Below are positions 8,215-16,202 of a DNA stretch of 64,000 bases, one piece after another; positions within the stretch are counted from its first letter, which is position 1; every line of letters starts with the position of its first letter. Where the stretch lies: assembly GCF_900102375.1 (NCBI RefSeq), contig NZ_FNBO01000002.1, forward strand, positions 271,374 through 335,373. Reading direction: 5' to 3'. The translations under genes and the position numbers were made by a program. The DNA is from Halorubrum xinjiangense (GTDB taxonomy: Archaea; Halobacteriota; Halobacteria; Halobacteriales; Haloferacaceae). Below the pieces are notes generated by a model. That model was given only the letters and a program-made list of their open reading frames with translations, did no database searches and was not told where the DNA came from.

Positions 8215-8409
8215 TTACAGACGGGTGACGTTCGACGCGCGCGGACCCTTGTCCGCCTCCTCGATGTCGAACTCGACTTCCTGACCCTCTTCGAGGTCCG
8301 GGCCGCCGACGTCCTCCATGTGGAAGAACACGTCCTCGTCCGCGTCGTCAGTCGAAATGAAACCGTAGCCGCCAGTGTCGTTGAAGAAGTCAACTTCGCC
8401 TTTCGCCAT
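8215..8409 (-). CDS. cspA: Cold-shock protein, CspA family, 64 aa
   Basis: This is a single cold-shock domain of standard length. RNP1 is recognisable as GGYGFIST (residues ~13-20) and RNP2 as DVFFHMED (~26-33); the C-terminus GPRASNVTRL is the usual last strand. It binds single-stranded RNA or DNA and acts as an RNA chaperone. A TATA box (CTTATATG on the minus strand, 8435-8442) lies 26-33 bases before the ATG, so the mRNA is probably leaderless and strongly expressed. Confidence 0.96.
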   Translation of the reverse strand: MAKGEVDFFNDTGGYGFISTDDADEDVFFHMEDVGGPDLEEGQEVEFDIEEADKGPRASNVTRL

Positions 8410-8434
8410 TGCGACCGAAGAAGCGGGAGTGGGA

Positions 8435-8442
8435 CATATAAG
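8435..8442 (-). promoter_or_regulatory. TATA box of the cold-shock gene
   Basis: Minus-strand CTTATATG is centred about 29 bases before the ATG of the cold-shock gene, the spacing expected for a leaderless haloarchaeal promoter. Confidence 0.6.
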
Positions 8443-8475
8443 GCTTCCGCGACGGTTCGCGGCGTGGAACCCGCT

Positions 8476-8643
8476 GTCACGATCTGCCCCTCGAACGTCC
8501 GTCGCGATCCGGCCATCGAACGGCCGTCACGGTCGGGGTCTCACGGGCCCGTCACGGTCGGGATCCCAGACGTCACGATCTCCCCTCGGCGGCGGGCGTC
8601 GTTCGCGAGTCCGACCGCGGTGCGCCGCCGCGTCCGTGTCACG
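8476..8643. repeat. GTCACG repeat cluster between cspA and sdhC
   Basis: The 336-base gap between the cold-shock gene and sdhC has no convincing gene. It contains five GTCACG hexamers on the same strand, at 8476, 8526, 8551, 8572 and 8638. Two are part of GTCACGGTCGGG and two of GTCACGATCT. Their clustering upstream of the sdh operon could mean regulator binding sites or a decayed minisatellite. Confidence 0.4.
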
Positions 8644-8712
8644 GCGTCGTTCACCGGTGTCGCGGTTGCTGGGCGCTCTGCGGCGCGGGAGCGAAGGCCG
8701 CCGTGTTAGAAA

Positions 8713-8720
8713 CTACTATA
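8713..8720 (+). promoter_or_regulatory. TATA box of the sdhCDBA operon
   Basis: CTACTATA lies 26-33 bases before the sdhC ATG and is the only AT-rich box in a GC-rich gap. The operon transcript is probably leaderless. Confidence 0.55.
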
Positions 8721-8745
8721 CGACCCCAGTTCAGAACCGTTAGGT

Positions 8746-9171
8746 ATGAGTCAGTCGTACAATCGAGGCCTCATCGAGGACTTCAGCCGCTGGCGGGAGT
8801 TCGAGGCGGGGATGTGGGCGTGGATCTTCCATAAGTTCACGGGATGGGTGCTCATCGGGTACCTGTTCACGCATATCGCCGTGTTGAGTACGGGTATTCC
8901 GGCGGCCGGTGCCGGCGAGGCGGCGATCGCCGCCGGAAACGACGTGTACACGCAGACCATCGTCTCGCTAGAGGGACTGCTGCTCGTCCGTATCCTTGAG
9001 GTCGGCCTGCTGGCCGTCGCCGTCTTCCACATGCTCAACGGGACCCGGCTCCTCCTCACCGACCTCGGCGTCGGGCTGGACGCACAGGACAAGAGCTTCT
9101 ACGCGTCGCTGATCTTGACCGGAGCGATCACCGTCGCGTCAGTGCCGACGTTCCTCGCGGGGGCGTTCTGA
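8746..9171 (+). CDS. sdhC: Succinate dehydrogenase cytochrome b556 subunit SdhC, 141 aa
   Basis: Membrane anchor subunit of succinate dehydrogenase. Three hydrophobic helices are visible (about residues 30-51, 75-100 and 118-140). The helix 1 entry [25 protein letters not shown] has the SdhC-type His/Ser region, and [17 protein letters not shown] has the His expected to bind heme b. It is the first gene of sdhCDBA and is followed one base later by sdhD. The four products form the membrane complex that oxidises succinate and reduces menaquinone. Confidence 0.93.
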   Translation: MSQSYNRGLIEDFSRWREFEAGMWAWIFHKFTGWVLIGYLFTHIAVLSTGIPAAGAGEAAIAAGNDVYTQTIVSLEGLLLVRILEVGLLAVAVFHMLNGTRLLLTDLGVGLDAQDKSFYASLILTGAITVASVPTFLAGAF

Positions 9172-9172
9172 G

Positions 9173-9544
9173 ATGGCCGAGCGCTACTCCTCGTTCCAGT
9201 CGGGCGGCCGGATGTGGTTCCTCCAGCGGGTCACGGCGGTCTTCCTTCTGGTCGTGTTAGCGTTCCACTTCTTCCTGCTCCACTTCGTCCACCACGCCGA
9301 CGAGGTGTCGTTCCTCGCCAGCTCCGCCCGGATGGAGCAGCTGAGCTACTACTCGCTGATGATCCTCTTCCTCGTGACCGCGACGTTCCACGGGGTCAAC
9401 GGCGTCTACAACGCCTTAGTCAATCAGGGGCTGACCGGCACGAAACGCACCGTGATCAAGTGGACGCTCGTCGCCGCGAGCGTCGTGTTGATCGCCCAGG
9501 GAATCCGCACCGCGAACGCGTGGGCGGGCATCGGACTCTACTGA
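9173..9544 (+). CDS. sdhD: Succinate dehydrogenase hydrophobic membrane anchor SdhD, 123 aa
   Basis: Second membrane anchor, with three predicted helices (about 18-40, 58-82 and 95-118). His residues in FHFFLLHFVHHADEV and ATFHGVNGVYNAL are candidates for heme or quinone contact. It lies between sdhC and sdhB with gaps of one and seven bases, so it is clearly part of the same transcript. The length and gene order match other haloarchaeal sdh operons. Confidence 0.92.
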   Translation: MAERYSSFQSGGRMWFLQRVTAVFLLVVLAFHFFLLHFVHHADEVSFLASSARMEQLSYYSLMILFLVTATFHGVNGVYNALVNQGLTGTKRTVIKWTLVAASVVLIAQGIRTANAWAGIGLY

Positions 9545-9551
9545 ACAGACC

Positions 9552-10442
9552 ATGAGCACGCAAATTCCGAAGCAGACCGAGGAATCGACCGAGGCCGACG
9601 CCGAGACGGAGCCGGCCTCGAAGGGCGACGAGCGCCGCGCCGAGAAGCGCCGCCGCGCGGCCGAGCGCCGCGAGCAGCGACAGGAGGAGGAGGCCGAGAA
9701 GGCGGCCGCAGACGAGAGCACGGTTGAGCTGAAGGTGTTCCGCTACGACCCGCAGGTCGAGGGGAAACAGGAGCCGCGGTTCGACACGTTCCACGTCCCG
9801 TTCACGAAGGGGATGACCGTCCTCGACGCGTTGATGTACGCGCGCGACACGTACGACTCCTCGCTCACCTTCCGGCACTCCTGCCGGCAGGCGGTGTGCG
9901 GCTCCGACGCGATGTTCGTCAACGGCGGCCAGAAGCTGGCGTGTAAGACGCAGATCTCGGACCTCGACGAGCCGGTCCGTGTCGAGCCGCTCCCCCACGC
10001 CGAGGTGACGAAAGACCTCGTCGTCGACATGGAGCACTTCTACGACCAGATGGAGGCCGTCGAGCCGTACTTCCAGACGAACGAGTACCCGGACGGTGAG
10101 CTCGAAGAGCAGCGCCAGGACCGGGAGAACCGCGAGAAGATCAAGATGTCCACGCGCTGTATCTGGTGTGGCGCGTGCATGTCCTCGTGTAACATCGCCG
10201 CGGGCGACAACGAGTATCTCGGGCCGGCCGCGATCAACAAGGCATACCGGTTCGCGATGGACGAGCGCGAGGGCGAGGAGATCAAACAGAAGCGCCTGGA
10301 GATCATCGAGCAGGAACACGGCGTCTGGCGGTGTCAGACCCAGTTCTCCTGTACGGAGGTGTGTCCGAAGGACATCCCCCTCACCGAGCACATCCAGGAG
10401 CTGAAGCGCGAGGCGGTCAAAAACAATCTGAAGTTCTGGTAA
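9552..10442 (+). CDS. sdhB: Succinate dehydrogenase iron-sulfur subunit SdhB, 296 aa
   Basis: The N-terminal ~55 residues are a charged Lys/Arg/Glu extension. Then a plant-type ferredoxin domain carries CRQAVCGSDAM...KLAC, ligating the 2Fe-2S cluster. The C-terminal ferredoxin domain has CIWCGACMSSC and CTEVCPKDI, ligating 4Fe-4S and 3Fe-4S clusters. It passes electrons from the SdhA flavin to the membrane quinone site. The charged extension is longer than in most bacteria. It sits in the sdhCDBA operon. Confidence 0.96.
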   Translation: MSTQIPKQTEESTEADAETEPASKGDERRAEKRRRAAERREQRQEEEAEKAAADESTVELKVFRYDPQVEGKQEPRFDTFHVPFTKGMTVLDALMYARDTYDSSLTFRHSCRQAVCGSDAMFVNGGQKLACKTQISDLDEPVRVEPLPHAEVTKDLVVDMEHFYDQMEAVEPYFQTNEYPDGELEEQRQDRENREKIKMSTRCIWCGACMSSCNIAAGDNEYLGPAAINKAYRFAMDEREGEEIKQKRLEIIEQEHGVWRCQTQFSCTEVCPKDIPLTEHIQELKREAVKNNLKFW

Positions 10443-10495
10443 TTCCGACAGACAGTATCAAGGGACTCCGGAACTTACGGAAATACATACCAACA

Positions 10496-12325
10496 ATGTA
10501 CGAACACGACGTCGTCGTCGTCGGGGCCGGCGGGGCGGGACTCCGGGCGGCGATCGCGGCACAGGAAGCGGGCGCGGACGTGGCGATGGTGTCGAAGCTC
10601 CATCCCGTCCGGTCGCACACGGGCGCGGCAGAGGGCGGGATCAACGCGGCGCTGCGCGACGCCGACTCCTGGCAGGACCACGCGTACGACACGATGAAGG
10701 GGTCCGACTACCTCGGCGACGCGCCCGCGGTCGAGGCGCTCTGTCAGGAGAGCCCCGAGGAGGTCATCCGGCTCGAACACTGGGGGATGCCGTTCTCCCG
10801 CGAGGACGACGGCCGCGTCTCCCAGCGGCCGTTCGGTGGTCTCTCGTTCCCGCGCACGACGTACGCGGGCGCCGAGACCGGCCACCAGATGCTCCACACG
10901 ATGTACGAGCAGGTGGTCAAACGGGGAATCACGGTGTACGACGAGTGGCACGTGATGGATCTGGCCGTCACCGACGAGGACGACCCGGCGGAGCGGACCT
11001 GCCACGGCGTCGTCGCGTACGACATCCAGAGCGGCGAGATAAGCGGCTTCCGCGCCGAGAACGGCGTCATCCTCGCGACGGGCGGGATGGGGCAGGTGTT
11101 CGACCACACCACCAACGCGGTGGCGAACACCGGCGACGGCGTCGCGATGGCGTACCGCGCCGGCGTCCCGATGGAGGACATGGAGTTCATCCAGTTCCAC
11201 CCGACGACGCTGCCGTCGACCGGCGTCCTCATCTCCGAGGGCGTCCGCGGCGAGGGGGGTATCCTCTACAACAGCGAGGGCGAGCGGTTCATGTTCGAAC
11301 ACGGGTACGCGAACAACGACGGCGAGCTCGCCTCCCGCGACGTCGTCTCCCGCGCCGAGCTGACCGAGGTCAACGAGGGGCGCGGCATTGAGGACGAGTA
11401 CGTCCACCTCGACATGCGGCATTTAGGCGAGGAGCGCATCCTCGACCGCCTGGAGAACATCCTCCACCTCGCGGAGGACTTCGAGGGCGCCGACGGGCTC
11501 ACGGAGCCGATGCCGGTCAAGCCCGGCCAGCACTACGCGATGGGCGGCATCGAGACGAACGAGTTCGGCGAGACCGTCATCGACGGCCTCTACGCCGCCG
11601 GCGAGTGCGCCTGCGCCTCCGTCCATGGCGCGAACCGCCTCGGCGGGAACGCGCTTCCCGAGCTCATCGTCTTCGGCAAACGCGCCGGCCGCCACGCCGC
11701 CGGCGAGGAGATGGGCGAGGCCGAGATCGAGACCGGCCGCTCGGGCGACTGGCAGCCCGCGGACTACGAGTTCGGCGTCGAGGTCGGCGAGGCCGGCGGC
11801 TCGGGCACGGCCGCGGCCGACGGCGGCGCCGTGGCGACCGACGCCGAGAGCGTCGTCGGAGGCGCCGTCGACCGGGCGCAGGAGCGCGTTGAGGAGCTGC
11901 TCTCGCGCAAGGGTCGCAACCATGCGGAGATCCGCTCCGCCGTTCAGGAGACGATGACGGCCAACGTCAACGTGTTCCGCGAGGAGGGCCGGTTAGAGGA
12001 GACCCTCGAGGACCTCCGCGAGGCTCGCGAGGCGTACAAGGACGTCGCGGTGTCGGACCCGTCGCGGACGTTCAACACCGACCTCATCCACACCATCGAG
12101 ACGCGGAACATTCTCGACATCGCGGAGGCGCTGACGATGGGCGCGCTCGCCCGCGAGGAGTTCCGGGGTGCCCACTGGCGCAAGGAACACCAGGAGCGCA
12201 AAGACGAGAACTGGCTGAAACACACGCTCATCTCGTGGAACGACGGCGAGCCGGAGCTGTGGTACAAGCCGGTCGTCCTCGAGGGCGAGAACAAGACGTA
12301 CGAGCCGAAGAGCCGCTCGTACTGA
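10496..12325 (+). CDS. sdhA: Succinate dehydrogenase flavoprotein subunit SdhA, 609 aa
   Basis: The Rossmann FAD motif VVVGAGGAGLRAA lies at the N-terminus, and the FAD-linking region HPVRSHTGAAEGGINAAL has the His that carries covalent FAD in this family. The substrate region EFIQFHPTTLPSTGVLISEG and the C-terminal FRGAHWRKEHQERKDENW are typical. I start at MYEHDVVVVGAG, not at the longer upstream frame, which runs back into sdhB. A low-complexity Gly/Ala insert lies near residues 430-465. It is the last gene of the operon, 53 bases after sdhB. Confidence 0.96.
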   Translation: MYEHDVVVVGAGGAGLRAAIAAQEAGADVAMVSKLHPVRSHTGAAEGGINAALRDADSWQDHAYDTMKGSDYLGDAPAVEALCQESPEEVIRLEHWGMPFSREDDGRVSQRPFGGLSFPRTTYAGAETGHQMLHTMYEQVVKRGITVYDEWHVMDLAVTDEDDPAERTCHGVVAYDIQSGEISGFRAENGVILATGGMGQVFDHTTNAVANTGDGVAMAYRAGVPMEDMEFIQFHPTTLPSTGVLISEGVRGEGGILYNSEGERFMFEHGYANNDGELASRDVVSRAELTEVNEGRGIEDEYVHLDMRHLGEERILDRLENILHLAEDFEGADGLTEPMPVKPGQHYAMGGIETNEFGETVIDGLYAAGECACASVHGANRLGGNALPELIVFGKRAGRHAAGEEMGEAEIETGRSGDWQPADYEFGVEVGEAGGSGTAAADGGAVATDAESVVGGAVDRAQERVEELLSRKGRNHAEIRSAVQETMTANVNVFREEGRLEETLEDLREAREAYKDVAVSDPSRTFNTDLIHTIETRNILDIAEALTMGALAREEFRGAHWRKEHQERKDENWLKHTLISWNDGEPELWYKPVVLEGENKTYEPKSRSY

Positions 12326-12591
12326 GCCGGCCAGCGACGCTCGATCGGTCGCGGCGCCTCGCCGCGGGCTCGTTCCGCTCTCGCCGGATCGATCCGGATC
12401 GTTCACGATTTCCTATCCGTCGACGGTCGAAACCGAGCGTCGATACGCGTCGATTCATCGTTCGTCGATCGACGTTTTTCGTGTGAATCCGCGAACATCG
12501 CCGGTTTCAGGCGTTCTCCGACTTGTTCCGACTGTTTCGACGACTGTTGAATAGGGGGTTTATTATCGTCGAACCCAACGTATCGGACAAG

Positions 12592-12819
12592 ATGATCGAG
12601 ACGGAAACCGCGTCCGCGGCGGCCCCGGCGCTGCCCCGGGAGCTCCAGTCCCCCCGCGCCAAGCTCGTGTACCTGTACCTGACCACGAACGGCGACGCCA
12701 CGGTCTCGGAGATGGGCGAGTCGCTCGGAATGAAGAAGCTCTCCTTATACAGCATCCTGAAGACGCTCCGCAACGAGGGGCTCGTCGACTGCGACGGCGA
12801 CTGCTACGTCCCGAACTGA
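12592..12819 (+). CDS. Small winged-helix DNA-binding protein, 75 aa
   Basis: One winged-helix domain: SPRAKLVYLYLTTNGDATVSE is the first helix region, MGESLGMKKLSLYSILKTL holds the recognition helix, and NEGLVDCDGDCYVPN is the wing. The fold resembles MarR or TrmB DNA-binding domains without an effector domain. I start at MIETETASAAAP because an AT-rich box (GTTTATTA, about 12558-12565) lies 27-34 bases upstream; an in-frame ATG 23 codons earlier would overlap that box. Target genes unknown. Confidence 0.75.
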   Translation: MIETETASAAAPALPRELQSPRAKLVYLYLTTNGDATVSEMGESLGMKKLSLYSILKTLRNEGLVDCDGDCYVPN

Positions 12820-12906
12820 GCGGTCGCGTTCCGGCGACGCGCTGCCCCTCCATTTCTGCCGTCAGAGTCCAGTCCGCGTCGGAGCGTTTAGGAACGCGGA
12901 GCGCGC

Positions 12907-13551
12907 ATGGCAACCGTGGACGCGAACCAGACGGAGTTCGAGAACCCGTTCGGGATGGACCCCGACTGCGAGAACTGCGACGAGCTGTGCGGCGCCCGCG
13001 ACCGCGTCGTTCACGGCTACGGCGACGTCGGCGCCGAGTTCCTCGTGGTCGGGACGGCGCCGACCGAAGCCGCCGAGCGCAACGGCGTCCCCTTCACCGG
13101 CTCGGGCGGCGGCGAGCGGGTCCAGTCGATCTTCGGCGACCTCGGCTTCGTCCGATCGGAGCCGGACGCCGCGGAACCGGACGTGCAAAACCTCTTCTTC
13201 ACGAACCTGACGCGGTGTCGACACCCCGAGCGCGGGCCGACGGACTGGGAGGCAGAGACCTGCGAGCCCTTCCTCAACGCGGAGATCCGGATGATAAACC
13301 CGCAGATAATCGTGCCGGTCGGCGAGCGACCGCTCCGCGAGTTGGCCGTCGAGTACACGACGCGTCGGCCGGACTCCTTCGACGTCGACGCCGAACACGC
13401 GACGACCATCCGCGGGCGCGGGTTCGAACTCGTGCCGATGAAGGAGCCGACGGTAATGAGCGACGACGAGGCCGACGCCTTCCGCGATCACATGCGCGAG
13501 AATGTGTTGAGTCGGGACTACCGGCAGACGAAGGGGCGGCGGAGCCGCTGA
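12907..13551 (+). CDS. Uracil-DNA glycosylase-like Fe-S protein, 214 aa
   Basis: It has the fold pattern of family 4 and 5 uracil-DNA glycosylases. An N-terminal CENC pair (residues 20 and 23) and a later CRHP plus TC (about 100 and 115) can hold a 4Fe-4S cluster. The segment VGTAPTEAAERNGVPFTGSGGG corresponds to the uracil-pocket motif GEAPG...G.PF.G.AG. The catalytic motifs are changed: the motif-A Glu-containing GEAPG is GTAPT, and the C-terminal HPS/HPA motif reads VPMKEPTV. It may be a divergent glycosylase or a non-catalytic relative. The neighbours do not help. Confidence 0.75.
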   Translation: MATVDANQTEFENPFGMDPDCENCDELCGARDRVVHGYGDVGAEFLVVGTAPTEAAERNGVPFTGSGGGERVQSIFGDLGFVRSEPDAAEPDVQNLFFTNLTRCRHPERGPTDWEAETCEPFLNAEIRMINPQIIVPVGERPLRELAVEYTTRRPDSFDVDAEHATTIRGRGFELVPMKEPTVMSDDEADAFRDHMRENVLSRDYRQTKGRRSR

Positions 13552-13578
13552 GCGGTCGGCGTCGACTCGGCCGCGGCT

Positions 13579-14754
13579 TCAGTCGTCGAGGTCGATATCC
13601 TCGAGGATCCCTTCGGTCGCGTCCCTGCTGTCCGCGCCGAACGCGCAGTCGACGATGATGTGCCCGCCGAGCGTCGTCGGCGAGATCACCTGGTCGGCGC
13701 CGGCGCGGCGGAGCTTGTCGACGTTCTCGCGCTGGGTCACCGCCGCGACGATCCGCACGTCCGGGTTGAGCTGCCGGGCGGTGAGGATGGCGAGCGCGTC
13801 GCGCGCGTCGTCCTCGGTGGCGGCGACGACCGCGCGGGCCCCGTCGAGGTTGACCCGTTCGAGCGGGTCGACGTCGCTGGGGTCCGCGGTGAACACCGGG
13901 ATGTCGCGCTCTGAGAGTCGCCTTGCGGCGGTCTCGTCGGGCGTTACGACGGCGTACTCGACACCGTCGCGGGCGTCGAGCTCTTCGAGAATCGGTTCCG
14001 TCAGGTCCCCGTAGCCGAGGACGAGGACGTGGTCGTCGAGGAGATCGATCTGTCTGTCGGTCATTTTTCCGAGCGCCTTGGAGAGCTGCGCCTCGATGGC
14101 GGGCGTGAGGAGAACCCCGAGCGCCACCGCGAAGGCGGCGACGTTCATCACGAGCGAGGAGAGCACGAACAGCTGGGCGATGTCGGACTCCGGGCCGGTC
14201 GCCGGGATCACGTCCCCGTAGCCGACCGTGGAGGCGGTGACGACGGTGAAGTAGAACGCGTCGACGATGGTCTCGACCCCGTTGAACTGGTCGCGGAGCG
14301 CGTACGTGCCGACCGTGCCGTACGAGACCGCGGTCACGAGCGCCGCGCCGGCCGCGAGCTGCGTGGGCGACGGCCTGTAGTCCCTGTCGAACCGCCCCCG
14401 ATTGATCACGAGCGTCGGCGCGGACAGGAGGGACAGCGCCACGAGGGGGAAAGACAGGACGGACGCCTGCATCAGCCCCTGAAGGGCCGTCAGCGGCAAC
14501 AGCACGGCCGTGGTGTACCACCCCACGCGGTACCCGCTCCGGAGCGCGAACCCGCTCCCAAACATCGCGAAGCCGGTTATCGTCCCCGTGAACCCGACCG
14601 TCTGTCGGACGACCGGGTGGACGTACGGGGCGAGCGGCCCGTCGACGCCGAGCCCGCCGATCTGGGCGAGCCCGGCGAGGATCGACAGCACCGCGACCGC
14701 GAACGTCAGGAGGATCGACGCCCGAACGGTCACCCAGTCCCGGGTCAGCTCCAT
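13579..14754 (-). CDS. Potassium channel with RCK/TrkA-N domain, 391 aa
   Basis: Membrane part (residues ~1-215) with several hydrophobic helices and the K+ selectivity filter TVGYGD in FYFTVVTASTVGYGDVIPATG. The cytosolic TrkA-N (RCK) domain follows, with the Rossmann motif DHVLVLGYGDLTEPILEEL and the partner region AVVAATEDDARDALAIL. It should conduct K+ and be gated by NAD(H) or an ion. The gene is divergent from two TrkA-C genes, which suggests a shared role in K+ balance, important in a salt-in halophile. Confidence 0.9.
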   Translation of the reverse strand: MELTRDWVTVRASILLTFAVAVLSILAGLAQIGGLGVDGPLAPYVHPVVRQTVGFTGTITGFAMFGSGFALRSGYRVGWYTTAVLLPLTALQGLMQASVLSFPLVALSLLSAPTLVINRGRFDRDYRPSPTQLAAGAALVTAVSYGTVGTYALRDQFNGVETIVDAFYFTVVTASTVGYGDVIPATGPESDIAQLFVLSSLVMNVAAFAVALGVLLTPAIEAQLSKALGKMTDRQIDLLDDHVLVLGYGDLTEPILEELDARDGVEYAVVTPDETAARRLSERDIPVFTADPSDVDPLERVNLDGARAVVAATEDDARDALAILTARQLNPDVRIVAAVTQRENVDKLRRAGADQVISPTTLGGHIIVDCAFGADSRDATEGILEDIDLDD

Positions 14755-14811
14755 ATCCCCGGGTGGCCGAGACCGAACTTAAACCCCGCGAGGGCGAGTC
14801 GACCCCACGAA

Positions 14812-14873
14812 TTCGGCGGCGGCACGGGGCGCGACTCCGCGGTTCGACGGCGGCACGGGGCGCGACTCCGCGA
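14812..14873. repeat. 31-bp direct tandem repeat, two copies
   Basis: Two adjacent 31-bp copies differ only at their fifth and last bases; each contains CGGCACGGGGCGCGACTCCG. They lie in the divergent promoter region between the K+ channel and the first TrkA-C gene. They could be duplicated binding sites or simple replication slippage. Confidence 0.55.
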
Positions 14874-14936
14874 GGCACCTCCCGCCGCGCGGTCCGCGCC
14901 GATGCACGTTTAACCGACCCCTCGGTTGGAAGGGGT

Positions 14937-16202
14937 ATGTCGCTGCCCGTCGAGATCGTCTTCGGCGTCTACCTCGGCGTCATCACCGGGATCGTCCCCG
15001 CGCTGGTGGCCGGGACCCTGGGGTTCGTGTTCAAGTACGTGACGGACGTGACGATCCCGGGGCTCGGCGTGGTCGTGTTATCGCTCGCTATCGCCGGGGT
15101 CAACGGCGGGCTGCTCGCGCTCAACGACGAGACGATCCGGTCGTCGGAGCGCGCGCCGGCGATCCTCACGGCGATCGTCGTAGTGCTGATGCTCTCGATG
15201 TACGCCCACGCGCAGGGGGACCGGCTCGGCGCCAACGTGCCCAAGCGAATCTCGCTCAAACAGCTCCGCGACCGGACCCTCTCGACCGACGTGATCGAGC
15301 TGGTCGGCGGCCGGGGGCGCGTCTCCGTCGAGGTCGCCGGGGAGGTGAACGACATGGAGGGGTACCCGCCGCTGCCGGCCGACACCCGACGCGCGATCCT
15401 CGACGGCGACTGGACGTTCCCCGCCGACCTCCCGCTCGCGGAGCTCGAAGACCGCCTCGCCGAGCGGCTCCAGACCGAGCTCGACCTCGCGGACGTGGCG
15501 GTCCGGATCGACGAGCAGGCGCGCGCGACGGTGGCGGCCGCGCCGCCGACCGGCGCGCTCTCGAAGCGGGTGCCGGCCGGGAAGCGCGCGGTGTCCGTGT
15601 CGGCGCTGGTCCCGACCGGCATCGCCCGCGGCGATGTCGTCCGCGTGATCACCCCCGACCTCGACGCCGAGGGCGCCGTGATCGCCGCCCGGTCGAGCGG
15701 GAAGCCGGAGCCGGGCGCCAGGGCCGTGTCGAAGCCTGCCCCCGCGGGCGACGACCCGGACCCGGACGACGACGCTCGGACCGACGGCGGCGAGGAGGCC
15801 GTCGCCTCCCAGCCGGCGGCGACCGCGCCGACGACGACCGGCGGCGAGGGACGCGTGACGCTCGCGCTCGACCGCTCCGAGGCGGCGGCGCTCCTCCGCG
15901 CCGACCGCGGGCGCGTGCTGGTGCTGTCGCGGGGCACGCGGCGCGAGTACGAGCTCACGGCCCTGCTGCGCCGGGCGGGAAAGCGATTCCGGAAGGTCTC
16001 GGTCGTCTCCGGCGGGCCGCTGGACGGCCACACGATCGGCGAGGCCGAGGTCCGCGAGACGTACGACGTCGCCGTCCTCGCGGCCCGCCACGAGTCGTGG
16101 ACGATCGCGCCCGACGGCTCGCAGTCGCTGTCGGCGGGCGACGACTTATTCGTCGTCGGGAGCCGTGACGCGCTCGATCGGTTTGCGGAGGTGGCCGCGT
16201 GA
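14937..16202 (+). CDS. TrkA C-terminal domain membrane protein, 421 aa
   Basis: The N-terminus has three hydrophobic segments (about residues 5-30, 38-60 and 70-90), then a large soluble part. The C-terminal ~75 residues are a TrkA-C/RCK-C domain (VVSGGPLDGHTIGEAEV, then AGDDLFVVGSRDALDRF). An Asp/Pro-rich linker lies at about 265-300. The protein probably senses a ligand for K+ transport or channel control. I start at MSLPVEIVFGVYLG; the longer frame is a repeat-containing upstream shadow. The next gene starts inside its stop codon (GTGA). Confidence 0.8.
   Translation: MSLPVEIVFGVYLGVITGIVPALVAGTLGFVFKYVTDVTIPGLGVVVLSLAIAGVNGGLLALNDETIRSSERAPAILTAIVVVLMLSMYAHAQGDRLGANVPKRISLKQLRDRTLSTDVIELVGGRGRVSVEVAGEVNDMEGYPPLPADTRRAILDGDWTFPADLPLAELEDRLAERLQTELDLADVAVRIDEQARATVAAAPPTGALSKRVPAGKRAVSVSALVPTGIARGDVVRVITPDLDAEGAVIAARSSGKPEPGARAVSKPAPAGDDPDPDDDARTDGGEEAVASQPAATAPTTTGGEGRVTLALDRSEAAALLRADRGRVLVLSRGTRREYELTALLRRAGKRFRKVSVVSGGPLDGHTIGEAEVRETYDVAVLAARHESWTIAPDGSQSLSAGDDLFVVGSRDALDRFAEVAA

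Noticed and set aside
10331..10495. SdhA start within the end of sdhB
   Set aside because: The first 55 residues are a frame-shifted copy of sdhB coding sequence; the flavoprotein N-terminus MYEHDVVVVGAGG starts at 10496.
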